Notes under the pieces: generated by a model
The model's database searches: none
What the model was told of the DNA's origin: nothing
The model's input: only the letters and a program-made list of their open reading frames with translations
From: Lichina pygmaea
Lineage: Eukaryota > Ascomycota > Lichinomycetes > Lichinales > Lichinaceae
NCBI GenBank assembly: GCA_963422465.1
Contig: OY730171.1
Coordinates: 1,364,001 to 1,428,000 of the forward strand
Direction of reading: 5' to 3'
DNA length: 64,000 nt
Program-made: the position numbers and the translations under genes
Shown here: positions 41,644-53,405 of the stretch, in pieces
Layout of the letters: the number at the start of each line of letters is the position of its first letter
Position numbering within the stretch: position 1 is the stretch's first letter

Positions 41644-44600
41644 AAGACACAAAGCTGACACTTCTCCAGTATAATGTGCAAAAAAGCCAATCAGTCCAAG
41701 AGCTACTGCTAGCAACCTCAGCTCTCCAAGAGGTGGACATTATTGCACTTCAAGAGCCCTGGAAAAACCCTCACCTAGAAACAAGCACTTCAACTGTTTT
41801 CTCTTCCTTTCTTCCTCTCTACTGTTCAGAGATTGGCAGAACACTTTTTCTTATTAATAAAAATCTGAAACTCTCTTCTCTTCATCCTACCTTCTGGAAT
41901 AAAGACTTTGTTTCTCTTGAAATCTACTTGGAAAACTCTTCTACTTCTCTTTGGGTACATAATCTCTACTTCACCCCATCAAGTCAAGAAAACTACACAG
42001 AGGCATCAGAAGCTCTTCTCTGTTTACTCCAAAATGCTTTACAAGAACAAGGACAACATATTCTTCTCACAGACTCAAATCTTCACCACCCAGACTGGTC
42101 AAAGAAAAGAAGACTGTACTCTGAGACTGCAAACAAGTTTCAAGACCTAATGAAAGATTTAAATCTGGATTTAGCTATTGCACCTTTCACCCCTACCAGA
42201 GCAAGATCTCTTTCTGAAAAACCATGTTCTTCTATTGATCTGTCTTTTATTTCTTCTTCTCTTTCTAACTCTCTGATTTTCTCTAAAGTGGCTCTTCAGT
42301 TCTTTCATGGGTCTGACCACAGACCTGTACTAACCTGCCTGGACCTGGATCCTCCAAGGAAAATCTGGAAACCAGAAAGAAACTGGAGAACACTGGACTC
42401 AAACCTTGCAAGAGTAGAGTGTGAGAAGCTACACCTGCCCTTCCACTTCCAAGACAAATATGAAGTGGATGAGTACTTGGAGTATCTTGACAACTTTCTC
42501 CAAGAAATAGCAAGCAAATCCACACAGCTCCAGAAGCAATCTGGCCACTCAGTTCCCTGGTGGAATCAAGAGATCCAAAACAAGGTTAAAGAGGAAAGAA
42601 GAGTAAGAAGAAAAGTGCAAAAAAGGCAAGCAAGTCAAGAGGAACTTGAGCAAGCAACTAAGCTCAAGAAAAAGGCAGTCAGAGATGGAAAACAGAACAC
42701 TTTCAGACACCAAATCCATGAGCTGGCCAGCTCTTCAAAGTTCTGGAAGCTTGCAAAGTGGGGAAAGTCCAAAGCCAACAAGACTCCTGATCTTCCTCTG
42801 GTTCCTGACCTGGAAACACAAGAAGGAATAGCCAAAACCTTTGAGGAAAAGACTAAAGCCTTCTCACAACAGTTCTTTCCAAAAGCTCTAGTTCCAGAAC
42901 CAGGCTCAGAAAGCTCCCAGACTATCTCTGAGATACAGCTCTCCCAGGAGGTAACATGTGAAGAAGTGGAGCAAATTCTGGCCAAGAAGAAACCTTTCGC
43001 AGCAGGAGGGAGAGATAAGCTGCCAAATGGATTTCTGAGAGCTCTGGGGCCTAGGTTCTGCCAAGCTCTAGCTATTCTGACTTCAACATGCTGGAAACTG
43101 GAGTACTTCCCTGAAAGATTTAAGAGTGCAAAAACAGTCTGCTTGAGGAAACCTGGCAAGGGAACCTACAATCAAGCTAAAGCCTGGCGCCCTATAGCTC
43201 TGCTAAACACAACAGGCAAGCTGATGGAAGCTATTGCTGCAGCCAGACTAAGCAAAATAGCAGAAGAAGCTGGACTATTGCCAGATATCCAGATGGGCTT
43301 TAGGAAAGGAAGATCCACAGAAGCAGCACTTTTCCTTCTAACCTCCCAAGTGGAAAAAGTCTGGAAGGAAGGCATGGTTGCATCCCTACTCTCACTGGAT
43401 ATCTCAGGAGCCTATGACAGAGTTCTCCCCAAGATACTACAGCAAATTCTGAAAAGAAAAGGAATACCTGCCTGGCTAGCTTCCTGGATCTACTCCTTCT
43501 GTGATAAGCGCTCTACCACTCTTGTCTTTGATGATTCTGAGTCTTGTTCTATTCCTATTCATTGTGGAGTTCCTCAAGGTTCTCCATTATCCCCTATTCT
43601 TTTTCTATTCTACATTTCTGAATTGCATGAGACTGTGCATACTCCCTCTTCTGGTGTATCTGCCCTGGGGTTTGCAGATGATACAAATCTGCTTGCTTTT
43701 GGTCACTCCTTGAAAAGTAACCTTCTGAAGTTAAAGAACACACACCACAAATGTCTATCCTGGGCTGCAAGACATGGAATGGTCTTCTCACCTGAGAAAT
43801 ATGAAATACTTCATTTTTCCAGAAGAAGATCAGACAATCTTCAGCTCAAGCTCAGACTGGGGAATGTGATTCTCAAACCAAAAGAAGAAGTGCAAGTACT
43901 TGGAGTGTACCTAGATGCAAAGCTCCACTGGCACAAACACCAGAGGATTATTCTTCAAAAAGTACAGAAAACACTCTCTTCTCTTTCTAGAACTTCCTAT
44001 TCTACTTGGGGCTTTCCAGTTCACACATCACGTCTGGTGTACACTGCTATACTGAGATCTCTACTGAGCTATGCAGTAGGGATCTGGTTTAACCCTCTAA
44101 GAAAATCCTCCAATATCTCTTCTCTTGTTTCATTTCAAAACAGATGCCTAAGACTTATTGGGGGTGCCTTCAAAGCCACTCCTTCTTTTCTATTAGAGAG
44201 TGAGCTTTTTCTTCTACCTCTAGACCTATACTTTAAATTTCGCACTGCCTGTTTTCTTTCTTCTATTCAAAACTCCCCTCTCAAATACTTTCTTGACAGT
44301 ATCTTTTCCACTATTTCCAGCTATGCCTCTCTCTTGAAGAAACCTTTAAAGGAATCCTCAACTATCTCTCCTAAGTGGAAATTCACTTGGTTAAGTCAAA
44401 TAACTACTAACCAGGCTAGTTCAAAGAAAGAACTACAAAAGCTCTTTACTAAAGAGTGGGAAGACCAATAGGAAGAGAAGAAAAGAAGAAGCTATCCAGG
44501 CTGGCAGACTTTCTGTCAAAAGCCACACAAAAACAATCTGAAGCTCTACAAAGAGTTACAGAAAGCTGAGGCAAGTCTGCTACTGCAAATCAGGACTGGA

Positions 44601-44882
44601 AGAATTGGTCTGGCAAGTTTTCTTTTCAGAGCTGGAGCTCCTGACTTCCCTACCCCACTATGTGTGTGTGGCCAAGCAGAAGAAACTGCAAAACATATCA
44701 CCTCTTCATGCTCTCTTTATTCAAGACAAAGACAACAAGTCTCTTTTAATCCCCAAGACTTCACCACTATTATTTCAAACCCAGAGCTACTACAGAAGTT
44801 CTTGTACTGGTTTATGTCTTTGAAAAGACTAAACCAGTTTAATCTAGCTTTCAAACTCCACTATTCCCAATCTAATACCTAG
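41640..44882 (+). pseudogene. LINE ORF2: endonuclease and reverse transcriptase, one stop codon
   Basis: The frame is open from 41640 to TAG at 44469-44471 (residue 944), where the intact copy has Trp (TGG), and then continues in the same frame to 44882. Total length is identical to the intact copy (1081 codons with stop). Endonuclease (ALQEPW, SDHRPV), RT (DISGAYDRVLP, FADDTN) and the C-terminal finger (CVCGQAEETAKHITSSC, after the stop) are all present. The stop would remove the finger from the protein, so this copy is probably inactive or makes a truncated product. Confidence 0.9.
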
Positions 44883-45062
44883 ATTCTCTTCTCTTACCAG
44901 AAACTTCAAGATTCCTTTTGTTACATTCTCTAGTCACACCCTGCCTTCAGTTTTTATCCCTTCAAAGGTTTTCTGAAGGAGTTCACTATTAGCTAGAAGA
45001 TCTGCATGGCTGTAAAGCTACTACCAGTGTAAGAATCAAATAAAAATAAAATAAAATAAAAA

Positions 45063-46400
45063 TCTGGATTTCTGGCAAGAGTTTAGCCTCTTCTGCTACC
45101 TTGCTTAGTCTGGCTGCTGTAATAGCTTCCATCAGCTTGCCAGTTGTGTTTAGCAGAGCTATAGGGCGCCAGGCTTTAGCTTGGTTATAGATTCTCTTGC
45201 CAGGTTTTCTTAGACAGACTGTTTTTGCATTCTTGAATTTCTCTGGAAAGTATTCCAGTCTCCAGCATGTTGATGTGAGAACAGCTATAGCTTGGCAGAA
45301 CTTGGAACCCAGAGCTTTCAGAAATCTATTTGGCGGCTTATCTTTTCCCCCTGCTGTGAAAGGTTTCTTTTTGTTCAGGATTTGTTCCACTTCTTCAGCA
45401 GTAACTTCCTGAGAAAGCTGGATCTCTGGAGTACTCTGGGAACTCTCTGTACTTGGTTCTGGAACAAGTGCTTTGGGGAAGAACTGGGCTGAGAATACTT
45501 TTGTCTTCTCCTCAAAGGTTTTAGCTAGTCCTTCTTATGTTTCCAAATCTGGGACCAGGGGAAGATCAGAAGTCCTGTTGGCTTTTGATTTTCCCCACTT
45601 TGCAAGCTTCCAGAATTTTGAGGAACTGGCTAGCTCATGAACTTGTTTTCTGAAGGTGTTCTGTTTGCCTTCTCTGACAGCTTTCTTCTTGAGCTTAGTT
45701 GCTTCTTCTAGCTCTTCTTGGCTTGCCTGTCCTCTGAGCACTTGTCTTCTTATTCTTCTTTCCTGCTTAACTTTGGTTTGGATCTCTTGGTTCCACCAGG
45801 AGACTGAGTGGCTAGATTGCTTCTGGAGTTCTGTGCATCTGTCTGCTATTTCTTGGAGAAAGTGGTTAAGATATTCCAAGTACTCATCCACTTCATGTTT
45901 ATCTTGAAAGTGGAAGGGCAGCTGCAAATTATTACACTCTTGTTTTGCCAGATTTGTGTCCAGTGTTTTCCAGTTCCTTTCTGGCTTCCAGGTTTTTCTT
46001 GGTGAGTCCAGGTCCAGGCTAGTTAGCACAGGTCTGTGGTCAGACTCATGAAAGAACTGCAAAGCAATTTTAGAAAAGATTAGAGAGTTAGAAAAAGAAG
46101 AAGATATAAAGGAAAGATCAATAGGTGAACAGGGTTTGTGGGAAAGAGATCTAGCTCTTGTGGGTGTAAAAGGTGCAATAGCTAACTCCAGATTTGAGTT
46201 TTTCATTAGAGTTTGGAACTTGTGTGCAGTGTCAGAATATAGTTTTCTTTTCTTTGACTAGTCAGGGTGGTGAAGATTTGAGTCTGTAAGAAGAATATGC
46301 TGCCCTTTTGCTTGTAAAGTATTTTGGAGTAGACAGAGAAAAGCTTCTGATGCTTGTAGGTAGTTCTCTTGACTTGAGGGAGTGAAGTATAGATTATACA
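45063..46400 (-). pseudogene. Internal LINE ORF2 fragment
   Basis: The minus strand reads from the late endonuclease (near 46400) through FTPTRAR, SDHRPV, the linker (VSWWNQEI) and the RT entry (WRPIALLNTTGKL), ending at LLPEIQ. It is truncated on both sides: the tail of the plus LINE abuts its left end and the tail of another minus LINE abuts its right end. Stop codons break it (near 45535 and 46258). Confidence 0.85.
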
Positions 46401-47930
46401 TTTTTTTATTTTTATTTTTATTTGATTCTTACACTGGTAGTAGCTTTACAGCCATGCAGATCTTCTAGCTAATAGTGAACACCTTCAGAAAACCTTTGAA
46501 GGGATAAAAACTGAAGGCAGGGTGTGACTAGGGAATGTAACAAAAGGAATCTTGAAGTTTCTGGTAAGAGAAGAGAATCTAGGTATTGGATTGGGAATAG
46601 TGGAGTTTGAAAGCTAGATTAAACTGGTTTAGTCTTTTCAAAGACATAAACCAGTACAAGAACTTCTGTAGTAGCTCTGGGTTTGAAATAATAGTGGTGA
46701 AGTCTTGGGGATTAAAAGAGACTTGTTGTCTTTGTCTTGAATAAAGAGAGCATGAAGAGGTGATATATTTTGCAGTTTCTTCTGCTTGGCCACACACACA
46801 TAGTGGGGTAGGGAAGTCAGGAGCTCCAGCTCTGAAAAGAAAACTTGCCAGACCAATTCTTCCAGTCCTGATTTGCAGTAGCAGACTTGCCTCAGCTTTC
46901 TGTAACTCTTTGTAGAGCTTCAGATTGTTTTTGTGTGGCTTTTGACAGAAAGTCTGCCAGCCTGGATAGCTTCTTCTTTTCTTCTCTTCCTATTGGTCTT
47001 CCCACTCTTTAGTAAAGAGCTTTTGTAGTTCTTTCTTTGAACTAGCCTGGTTAGTAGTTATTTGACTTAACCAAGTGAATTTCCACTTAGGAGAGATAGT
47101 TGAGGATTCCTTTAAAGGTTTCTTCAAGAGAGAGGCATAGCTGGAAATAGTGGAAAAGATACTGTCAAGAAAGTATTTGAGAGGGGAGTTTTGAATAGAA
47201 GAAAGAAAACAGGCAGTGCGAAATTTAAAGTATAGGTCTAGAGGTAGAAGAAAAAGCTCACTCTCTAATAGAAAAGAAGGAGTGGCTTTGAAGGCACCCC
47301 CAATAAGTCTTAGGCATCTGTTTTGAAATGAAACAAGAGAAGAGATATTGGAGGATTTTCTTAGAGGGTTAAACCAGATCCCCACTGCATAGCTCAGTAG
47401 AGATCTCAGTATAGCAGTGTACACCAGACGTGATGTGTGAACTGGAAAGCCCCAAGTAGAATAGGAAGTTCTAGAAAGAGAAGAGAGTGTTTTCTGTGCT
47501 TTTTGAAGAATAATCCTCTGGTGTTTGTGCCAGTGGAGCTTTGCATCTAGGTACACTCCAAGTACTCGCACTTCTTCTTTTGGTTTGAGAATCACATTCC
47601 CCAGTCTGAGCTTGAGCTGAAGATTGTCTGATCTTCTTCTGGAAAAATGAAGTATTTCATATTTCTCAGGTGAGAAGACCATTCCATGTCTTGTAGCCCA
47701 GGATAGACATTTGTGGTGTGTGTTCTTTAACTTCAGAAGGTTACTTTTCAAGGAGTGACCAAAAGCAAGCAGATTTGTATCATCTGCAAACCCCAGGGCA
47801 GATACACCAGAAGAGGGAGTATGCACAGTCTCATGCAATTCAGAAATGTAGAATAGAAAAAGAATAGGGGATAATGGAGAACCTTGAGAAACTCCACAAT
47901 GAATAGGAATAGAATAAGACTCAGAATCAT
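46401..47930 (-). pseudogene. 5'-truncated LINE copy (RT to 3' end)
   Basis: The tail starts at 46401 on the plus strand (TTTTTTTATTTTTATTTTTA). The minus strand reads from the RT (HCGVSQGSPLSPILF, FADDTN) through LGVYLDAKLHWHKH to the finger (CGQAEETAKYITSSC). It ends 5' at about 47930, joining gypsy RNase H sequence. It has a stop at the same residue as the plus copy (DQ then stop) and is very similar to it, suggesting a shared, recent source that already carried the stop. Confidence 0.87.
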
Positions 47931-48642
47931 AGATGCTCACTATAATCAAGGCACTAGACAAGTGGGACACTGAGCTACAAAGTGTGAAGGAATTCAGCAT
48001 CATCACAGACTATCGAAATCTGGAGTACTTCATGTCAACAAGGAAGCTAACTGAACAGCAAATGTGTTGGGCCAATACTCTCTCCAAATACAACTTCAAG
48101 ATCTTGTATACCCCGGGCAAGTCCAATACTATTCCTGATCTGCTGTCACACCACCCTCAGGATGTTCCAAGCAGTTGTGACAAACAGTTGCAAGCTTGTG
48201 AGTGCCAGCTTCTGAAGCCAGGAATGTGCACCCCAGGTGTCTTCTGCACTAAGCCCACTGTTAGCTTAGTTCAAGCTGTGCCCACTAACACAGAGAGAGA
48301 AGGGGAAGAAGAAGTGTCTGCTATTGAATTGTTATGGACAGAGTGGCTTGAGAAGGACCAGGTGCTGCAGCAGATCCTGCAGGCAGTCAGAGAAGGCAGG
48401 AGAACATTCCCTCCTGAATTGAGACTTAAAGTCTCTATTGGAGAATGTGAGGTTCAAGAAGGACAAGTCTTGTTCGGAGACCACACCTGGGTCTCTGACA
48501 GCAAGCCTCTAAGGACCTGGTTGATCCAGTTGGCTCATGATTCACCCCTCACAGAGCACCCAGGTCAGGACAGAACTGTTGCAATCCTTTGGCAAGACTA
48601 TTTCTGGCCTAACATGGATGCTGATGTTGAACACTTTGTGCT

Positions 48643-48916
48643 TGTCACGGTTCTGGCCCTGTTGCATATCTGGCACAAGTCACACACCTTGCCGGGAAGT
48701 TCCATCTGCACTGTTGCCTGTTTGCTCCGCCGTTGCCTGATCCCCTGCCTATAAGAACTTCTCCTGCTTCTCCAGCTTCTTCTCTTCTTTTCTCTTTTTC
48801 TTCCTTCCTTGTCTTTTGTCTTGTACATCAATCCAAGTCTCAAGTCTCAAGCCAAGTCAGGTCAAGGTTACCGAATCAGTTAGGCTCGAGTTCTGCTCTG
48901 CCATTGCCTCGTCACA
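48643..48916 (+). repeat. Solo LTR of family C, TSD GTGCT
   Basis: It is 274 bp, starts TGTCACGG and ends CGTCACA. GTGCT precedes (48638-48642) and follows (48917-48921). It lies inside the integrase of the host element, and integrase sequence resumes directly after it. A CCTATAAGAAC promoter-like motif is near 48750. Confidence 0.95.
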
Positions 48917-49139
48917 GTGCTTAATTGCACCACCTGCAAGAGGAACAAGTCTTGGCAGACTTGTCAGCAAGGATTCTTAAAGTCTCTCCCAGTCCCTGAC
49001 CACCTGTGGCAGGAGTTGTTGATGGATTTCATCACTGACCTGCCGGAATCAACAGGCTACACCAACATGCTGGTGTTCACTGACCACCTGAGCAAGAGTG
49101 TTATTTGCAAGCCTTGTGCAGGGATGGTAGCAGAAGAAG

Positions 49140-49583
49140 TGTTGCGGTCTGTACCGTACTGTCCTATCCGAGTTTAGGATTAGGGCGAGAGGTGGAAGGC
49201 GGGTTGGTTCTCGCAGGAGAGGAGTGTCAAGGAGTGCGAAGGGGTTTGGTGGAACGTGGTGGTGGTGACACCTGATCAACAGCTTCGTACAAAAGGATTG
49301 TATTGAAGTAGATCTAGTTGTCTGGATCACAACATGAGTTGAAGATGATCGTTCCAAAGGGGAACTATCGCCAGACTATATAGTGCTCAGTTCGTGAGCA
49401 CAGTGAGCTCTGCTCACTTTGCTCACTTGTTCGTGCATATGCATGCTGCGGCGAGCACCCCCTGGTTTGTCTCACCGGTCACGTGACTGGTTCCTGTGTC
49501 ATGCTGCCTGGTACTTCTGTCCAGTATCCAGTCTGCTGCTTTCTGTGAGTATATAAAGACTGTGTTCCTCCTGGGTCATAACA
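49140..49583 (-). repeat. 3' LTR of the family B element
   Basis: It is 444 bp, with TGTTATGACCC and CGCAACA termini on the minus strand. It has one GCTCACTTTGCTCAC unit where the partner LTR has three. Confidence 0.93.
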
Positions 49584-49626
49584 CTATCCTCCTCTCCATC
49601 TTTCATCATCTTGATGAAATCTGGTC

Positions 49627-49941
49627 ATGCCTCCAAAGTCATGTGTGACTGTTAGCCGAACTCAGCTTGCTGCTCAAATCTGCGATCAGGGTTTTGTTTT
49701 GCGTACACCCTGCGACTTTTGTGTTCTCTGTGGTTGTCCGTGCTTCCAGATGCTGGGAGAAGATGATAAGTTGAAATGTGCTGCGTGCACTCAGCGCAGA
49801 AGGTCTTGTGTCTCTGTGTCCTGGGAATCTCTGAACATGTCCCGGGACAACCTCTGTGAGGATGTGGCCGCTGATGAGGCAACACATGATGCACTCTTTG
49901 AACAACTTGCCACAGTGCAGGCTTGTCTGTCTCGGAAGTGA
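49627..49941 (+). CDS. Antisense ORF with Zn(II)2Cys6-like motif, family B (104 aa)
   Basis: It starts 44 bp inside the 3' LTR and reads on the strand opposite gag-pol. The cysteines C29-X2-C32-X6-C39-X11-C51-X2-C54-X6-C61 match the Zn(II)2Cys6 spacing of fungal transcription factors exactly. A short acidic, helix-prone C-terminus follows. An ORF of the same design occupies the same place in family D (61630-61956). It may be a DNA-binding accessory protein or an antisense product; function is unknown. It is part of a fossil element. Confidence 0.65.
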   Translation: MPPKSCVTVSRTQLAAQICDQGFVLRTPCDFCVLCGCPCFQMLGEDDKLKCAACTQRRRSCVSVSWESLNMSRDNLCEDVAADEATHDALFEQLATVQACLSRK

Positions 49942-50092
49942 AAGGTGTTGGAGGGTGCTGAGGTCTGTGCGAAGCAGAAGCTTCAGTGCTTAGTGAAAGA
50001 GATGGAGTCAGATGGTGAGGATTTGACTTGATCAGTCATTGACGCATCCCTCTTGCAGGCTGAGCTGTTCAGTCCTGCTCCTGCTGAAACTG

Positions 50093-51220
50093 TCACAGAA
50101 GAAGCTGGCAGTTCGTGAGGTTCTTGAGTGGTTCCCAGGTATTTTCCGAGTCTGGGTATCCTTTCCACTTGACAAGGTATTGCTGACCTTTTCTAGCCAG
50201 GATCTGTTCAACTTCGAACTCTTGTTCTTCTTCAGGTTGATAATAGAATGTTTCCTGCAAGGGTGTGCTCTGGTCAGCTGGTTCAATCATCAATATATGA
50301 AAGTTTGGATGGACTCTGGCATCCCTTGGTAGTCGTATCTTGATGTTGACTGGTCCTGTTTTTTCTTTGACTGAAAATAGTCTGACCTTGACATTGTCAA
50401 GTTTCTTTGTCTTTAGTTTCTTTGTTTTCCAATTTCTTGTGAGGAGGTAGACTTTATCCCCCTTCTTTAGCTGAGGTGCTATTTTTGATTTCTTGTCCAT
50501 TTGACGTTGCATTCTTTCTGAGGTCTCTTGAAGGTAGTGCCTCATCATCGTGTGTGTTTGTTGTAGGAGCTTGTTATGTTGGAGTGCTTTCTCCGCGTTT
50601 GGTGAAGCTCTGCTTGGCATCCCGATGTTCGCATGTTGTCCAAAATTAGCAAAAAATGGTGATTCCTTTGTTAAATCTGATCTGTGCTGGTTGATTGCCA
50701 GCTGTGCCACCAGTAATAACTGTACCCAATTGCTGTGGGTCTTGTTGATGTAATGCTGTAAGTAAGTCTCCAGGACTTGGTTTGCTCACTCTGTCTGGCT
50801 GTCAGTTTGTGGGTGATAGGCTGTAGACATTTTGGGTTTTGTTCCCATGGCTGCACTGATTGTTTTCCAGTAGTTGGATGTGAAGAGTTTATCTCTGTCT
50901 GTAATGATCATGATCAGAACTCCGTGGTCTCTGACCAATCTGTCCAGTAAGAGGTGTCCCAACTGTTCTGCTGTGTGGGTCTCCTTGAATAGTACTGCTA
51001 TTAGATATTTTGTGAATCTGTCCACTATCACCATAATCAAGTTGTAGGTGATTCCTGTGACTGGGTCTTTGGACTTGGGTAGCTTTGTGATGAAGTCCAT
51101 TGACACGTCTTCCCACAGGCCTCTTGGTATCGTGTTCAGGTGTTCTTCTCTGTATAGCTTATGTCTTCCATGTTTGTTTTTCTGGCATAGTAGACACTTG
51201 CTGATGTAGTTTGTGACATG
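50093..51220 (-). pseudogene. Integrase and chromodomain, family B
   Basis: Fossil. Integrase core (MDFITKLPKSKDP, VDRFTKYL, AYHPQTDSQTE) near 50786-51106, C-terminal region ([12 protein letters not shown]), and a chromodomain ([25 protein letters not shown]) near 50110-50220. A chromodomain at the integrase C-terminus defines chromoviruses. Confidence 0.88.
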
Positions 51221-51223
51221 TTG

Positions 51224-52746
51224 TCAGAGGTTAATGACATTGTTCCCTGCCTGTTGGATAAGGTCTGTGGTCTTGGAGATTCCTGGGTGACCATGTGCTG
51301 GATTATCGTGGTAGTTCCTTATTAGTTCTTCAGTGTCTACTACTGTAAGCTTGTTGATCTGCGGTTGAGGCACCAGGTTTCCTTGCTGGTCCTGCTGTAA
51401 GATTATTCCTTGGTGTTCATCATCTTCCATGTGGTCTTTTCGTTGGCTTAGTGCATCTGCTCTCCTATTGTCTTGTCCAGGGGTGTACAAGATCTTGAAC
51501 TTGTGTTGCCCTAGGAGTTCAGCCCATCTGACTTGCTGTCTGTTCAGCTTCTTGGTTGTCGTGAATGTTGTCAGATTCTTGTGGTCTGTGAGAACAGTGA
51601 GTTCAGAACTGCTTTCCGCGTACACTCTCCAGTGTTCGAGTGCGTTGATGACTGCCAGTAGCTCTTTATCATGGATATTATAGTTTTGTTCCGCTTGTGC
51701 TATTTTTTGTGAGTAGTAGGCAACTGGGTGCCACTTGCCATCTGCCTGTTGGCATAGATATGCTCCCACTGCCTGATCTGAAGTGTCCGTCTTGATTTGT
51801 GTTGGTTGGCCTGTCTTGAAGTTGAGGAGAACTGGTTCCTTGGCGCAAGTGTCCTTGAGCTGTTGGAATGCTTTTTGTTGTCTCTCTGTCCACCAGTACT
51901 CCACGTCCTTCTTTGTGAGTTCTGTCAGTGGTGTTGCCATCTGTGAGTAGTTCTTTATGAACTGTCAGTTGAAGTTGGCAAATCCTAGGAAGGCTTGTAC
52001 TTCCTTAACTGACATCAGTGTTGGCTATTGCTGAATCACTTTGATTTTCTCAGGGTCAATCTTGATCCCTTTGATCCCTATAACATATCTGAGGAATTCA
52101 ACTTCCGGTTTGTTGAACTCGCATTTCTTTGGGTTGAGCTTGAGCCCTGCCTGTTGTAGGCATCGTAGAACACCCTTCACATGTTTGGTATGTTCCTGTT
52201 GCGTGTTCGAGTAGACAAGAATGTCATCCAGGTAGACGATAGCTGTTTGGTCCAGGTGTGCTCTGATGATGTTGTTGATCAATGCTTGACATGTTGCTGG
52301 TGTGTTCGTGAGTCTGAATAGCATAACCAGATACTTGTAGTGTCTGTATCCAGTTCTGAAGGCTGTCTTCCATTCTTCTCCTTCTTTCATGCGTATCAGG
52401 TTGTATACTCCTTTCAAGTCCAGCTTGGTAAAGATTGTAGCTTGGCTGATCCTGTCTCGCAATTCGTTCACATTTGGCAATGGATATCAGTTCTTGATAG
52501 TAATGTTGTTGAGTTTCCTGTAATCCACACAAAGTTGAGACTTCTGTCTTTCTTTAGTGCAAATAGTATCGGGTATCCTGCTGGCAATTGAGATTCTTGA
52601 ATGAAACTCTTTTTCAGGTTTTCCTCCAGGTACTCGCGAAGTACTTGGAGCTCTTTCTCTGATAACTGGTAAATTGGTCCAAATCCTGGCTCTGTCCCTG
52701 GTTGCAACTTGATCTCATGATCCCAAGGTTGGTGCTTAGGCAACAC
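51224..52746 (-). pseudogene. Reverse transcriptase and RNase H, family B
   Basis: Fossil. RT shows GFGPIYQLSEKELQVLREYL, the YLDDILVYS active-site motif near 52210-52240, and LNPKKCEF. RNase H shows KTDTSDQAVGAYL near 51780 and the [17 protein letters not shown] block. Confidence 0.88.
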
Positions 52747-53151
52747 TGCTGTTGTTGTCTCTTCCTGAAAAAGGTTATCATACTCAGGCTAGTACTCTTC
52801 AGAGATCTCCAGAGGGTTAACAACTTCCTCTCTCTTCATCTCTGACTGTTTGGCTACCTGGTTCCGGGGTGTGCCTGTCAAGGTAGACCTCTTCTCTTGA
52901 GAGTTGTCCTTTCTGTTGGTGAGGTTCCACTGAGGACTCCTTCCCTCATCTGTCCACACCTTCTGCGGCTGGTAACAGGTCCAAGCTGTGTTGTTAGTGC
53001 AGTTCCTAAATGTGAGTACTCCTGTCCTCCAGTTAACAACTGGGTTGTGCTTCTTTAGCCAAGGCATCCCCAAATAGATATCCTGAGTGGCCAACTTGAC
53101 AATATCAAGGTGGATCCTTTCAGCATGGTGTCCGGTAACTATTTCCATTGG

Positions 53152-53367
53152 CTATGTCTTATGGCAGACTAGCTCTGTCTGTCCATTTGCCATCGTGAGC
53201 TGATAGAGCTGCTGCTTGCGTCTTCTTCCAGTGCTGAGGGTGTTGTAAAGTTGCCTCAAGATGTAGTTTCCACTGGCTCCAGAGTCAACAAGTGCGTATG
53301 TCTGTACTGGCGTGTTGGTGTGTAGTGACACAGGCAATCGCAGGTACTTTGTGTTGCTAGGGGTCAT
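53152..53367 (-). pseudogene. Aspartic protease, family B
   Basis: Fossil retropepsin: ALVDSGASGNYI near 53270 carries the D-S-G-A active-site motif. Confidence 0.85.
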
Positions 53368-53405
53368 GTTGTTAAGCTCCTGATGTCACCCCTTGACAAG
53401 AGAGT

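Larger units (their letters stand above)
39757..45062 (+). mobile_element. Near-complete Tad-like LINE, one nonsense codon in ORF2
   Basis: 5' UTR 39757-40251, ORF1 40252-41643, ORF2 41640-44882, 3' UTR and a TAAAA-type tail to 45062. It is a head-to-head partner of the copy at 33081-38517. Its tail runs straight into the middle of another LINE copy. No target duplication was found. Confidence 0.9.
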
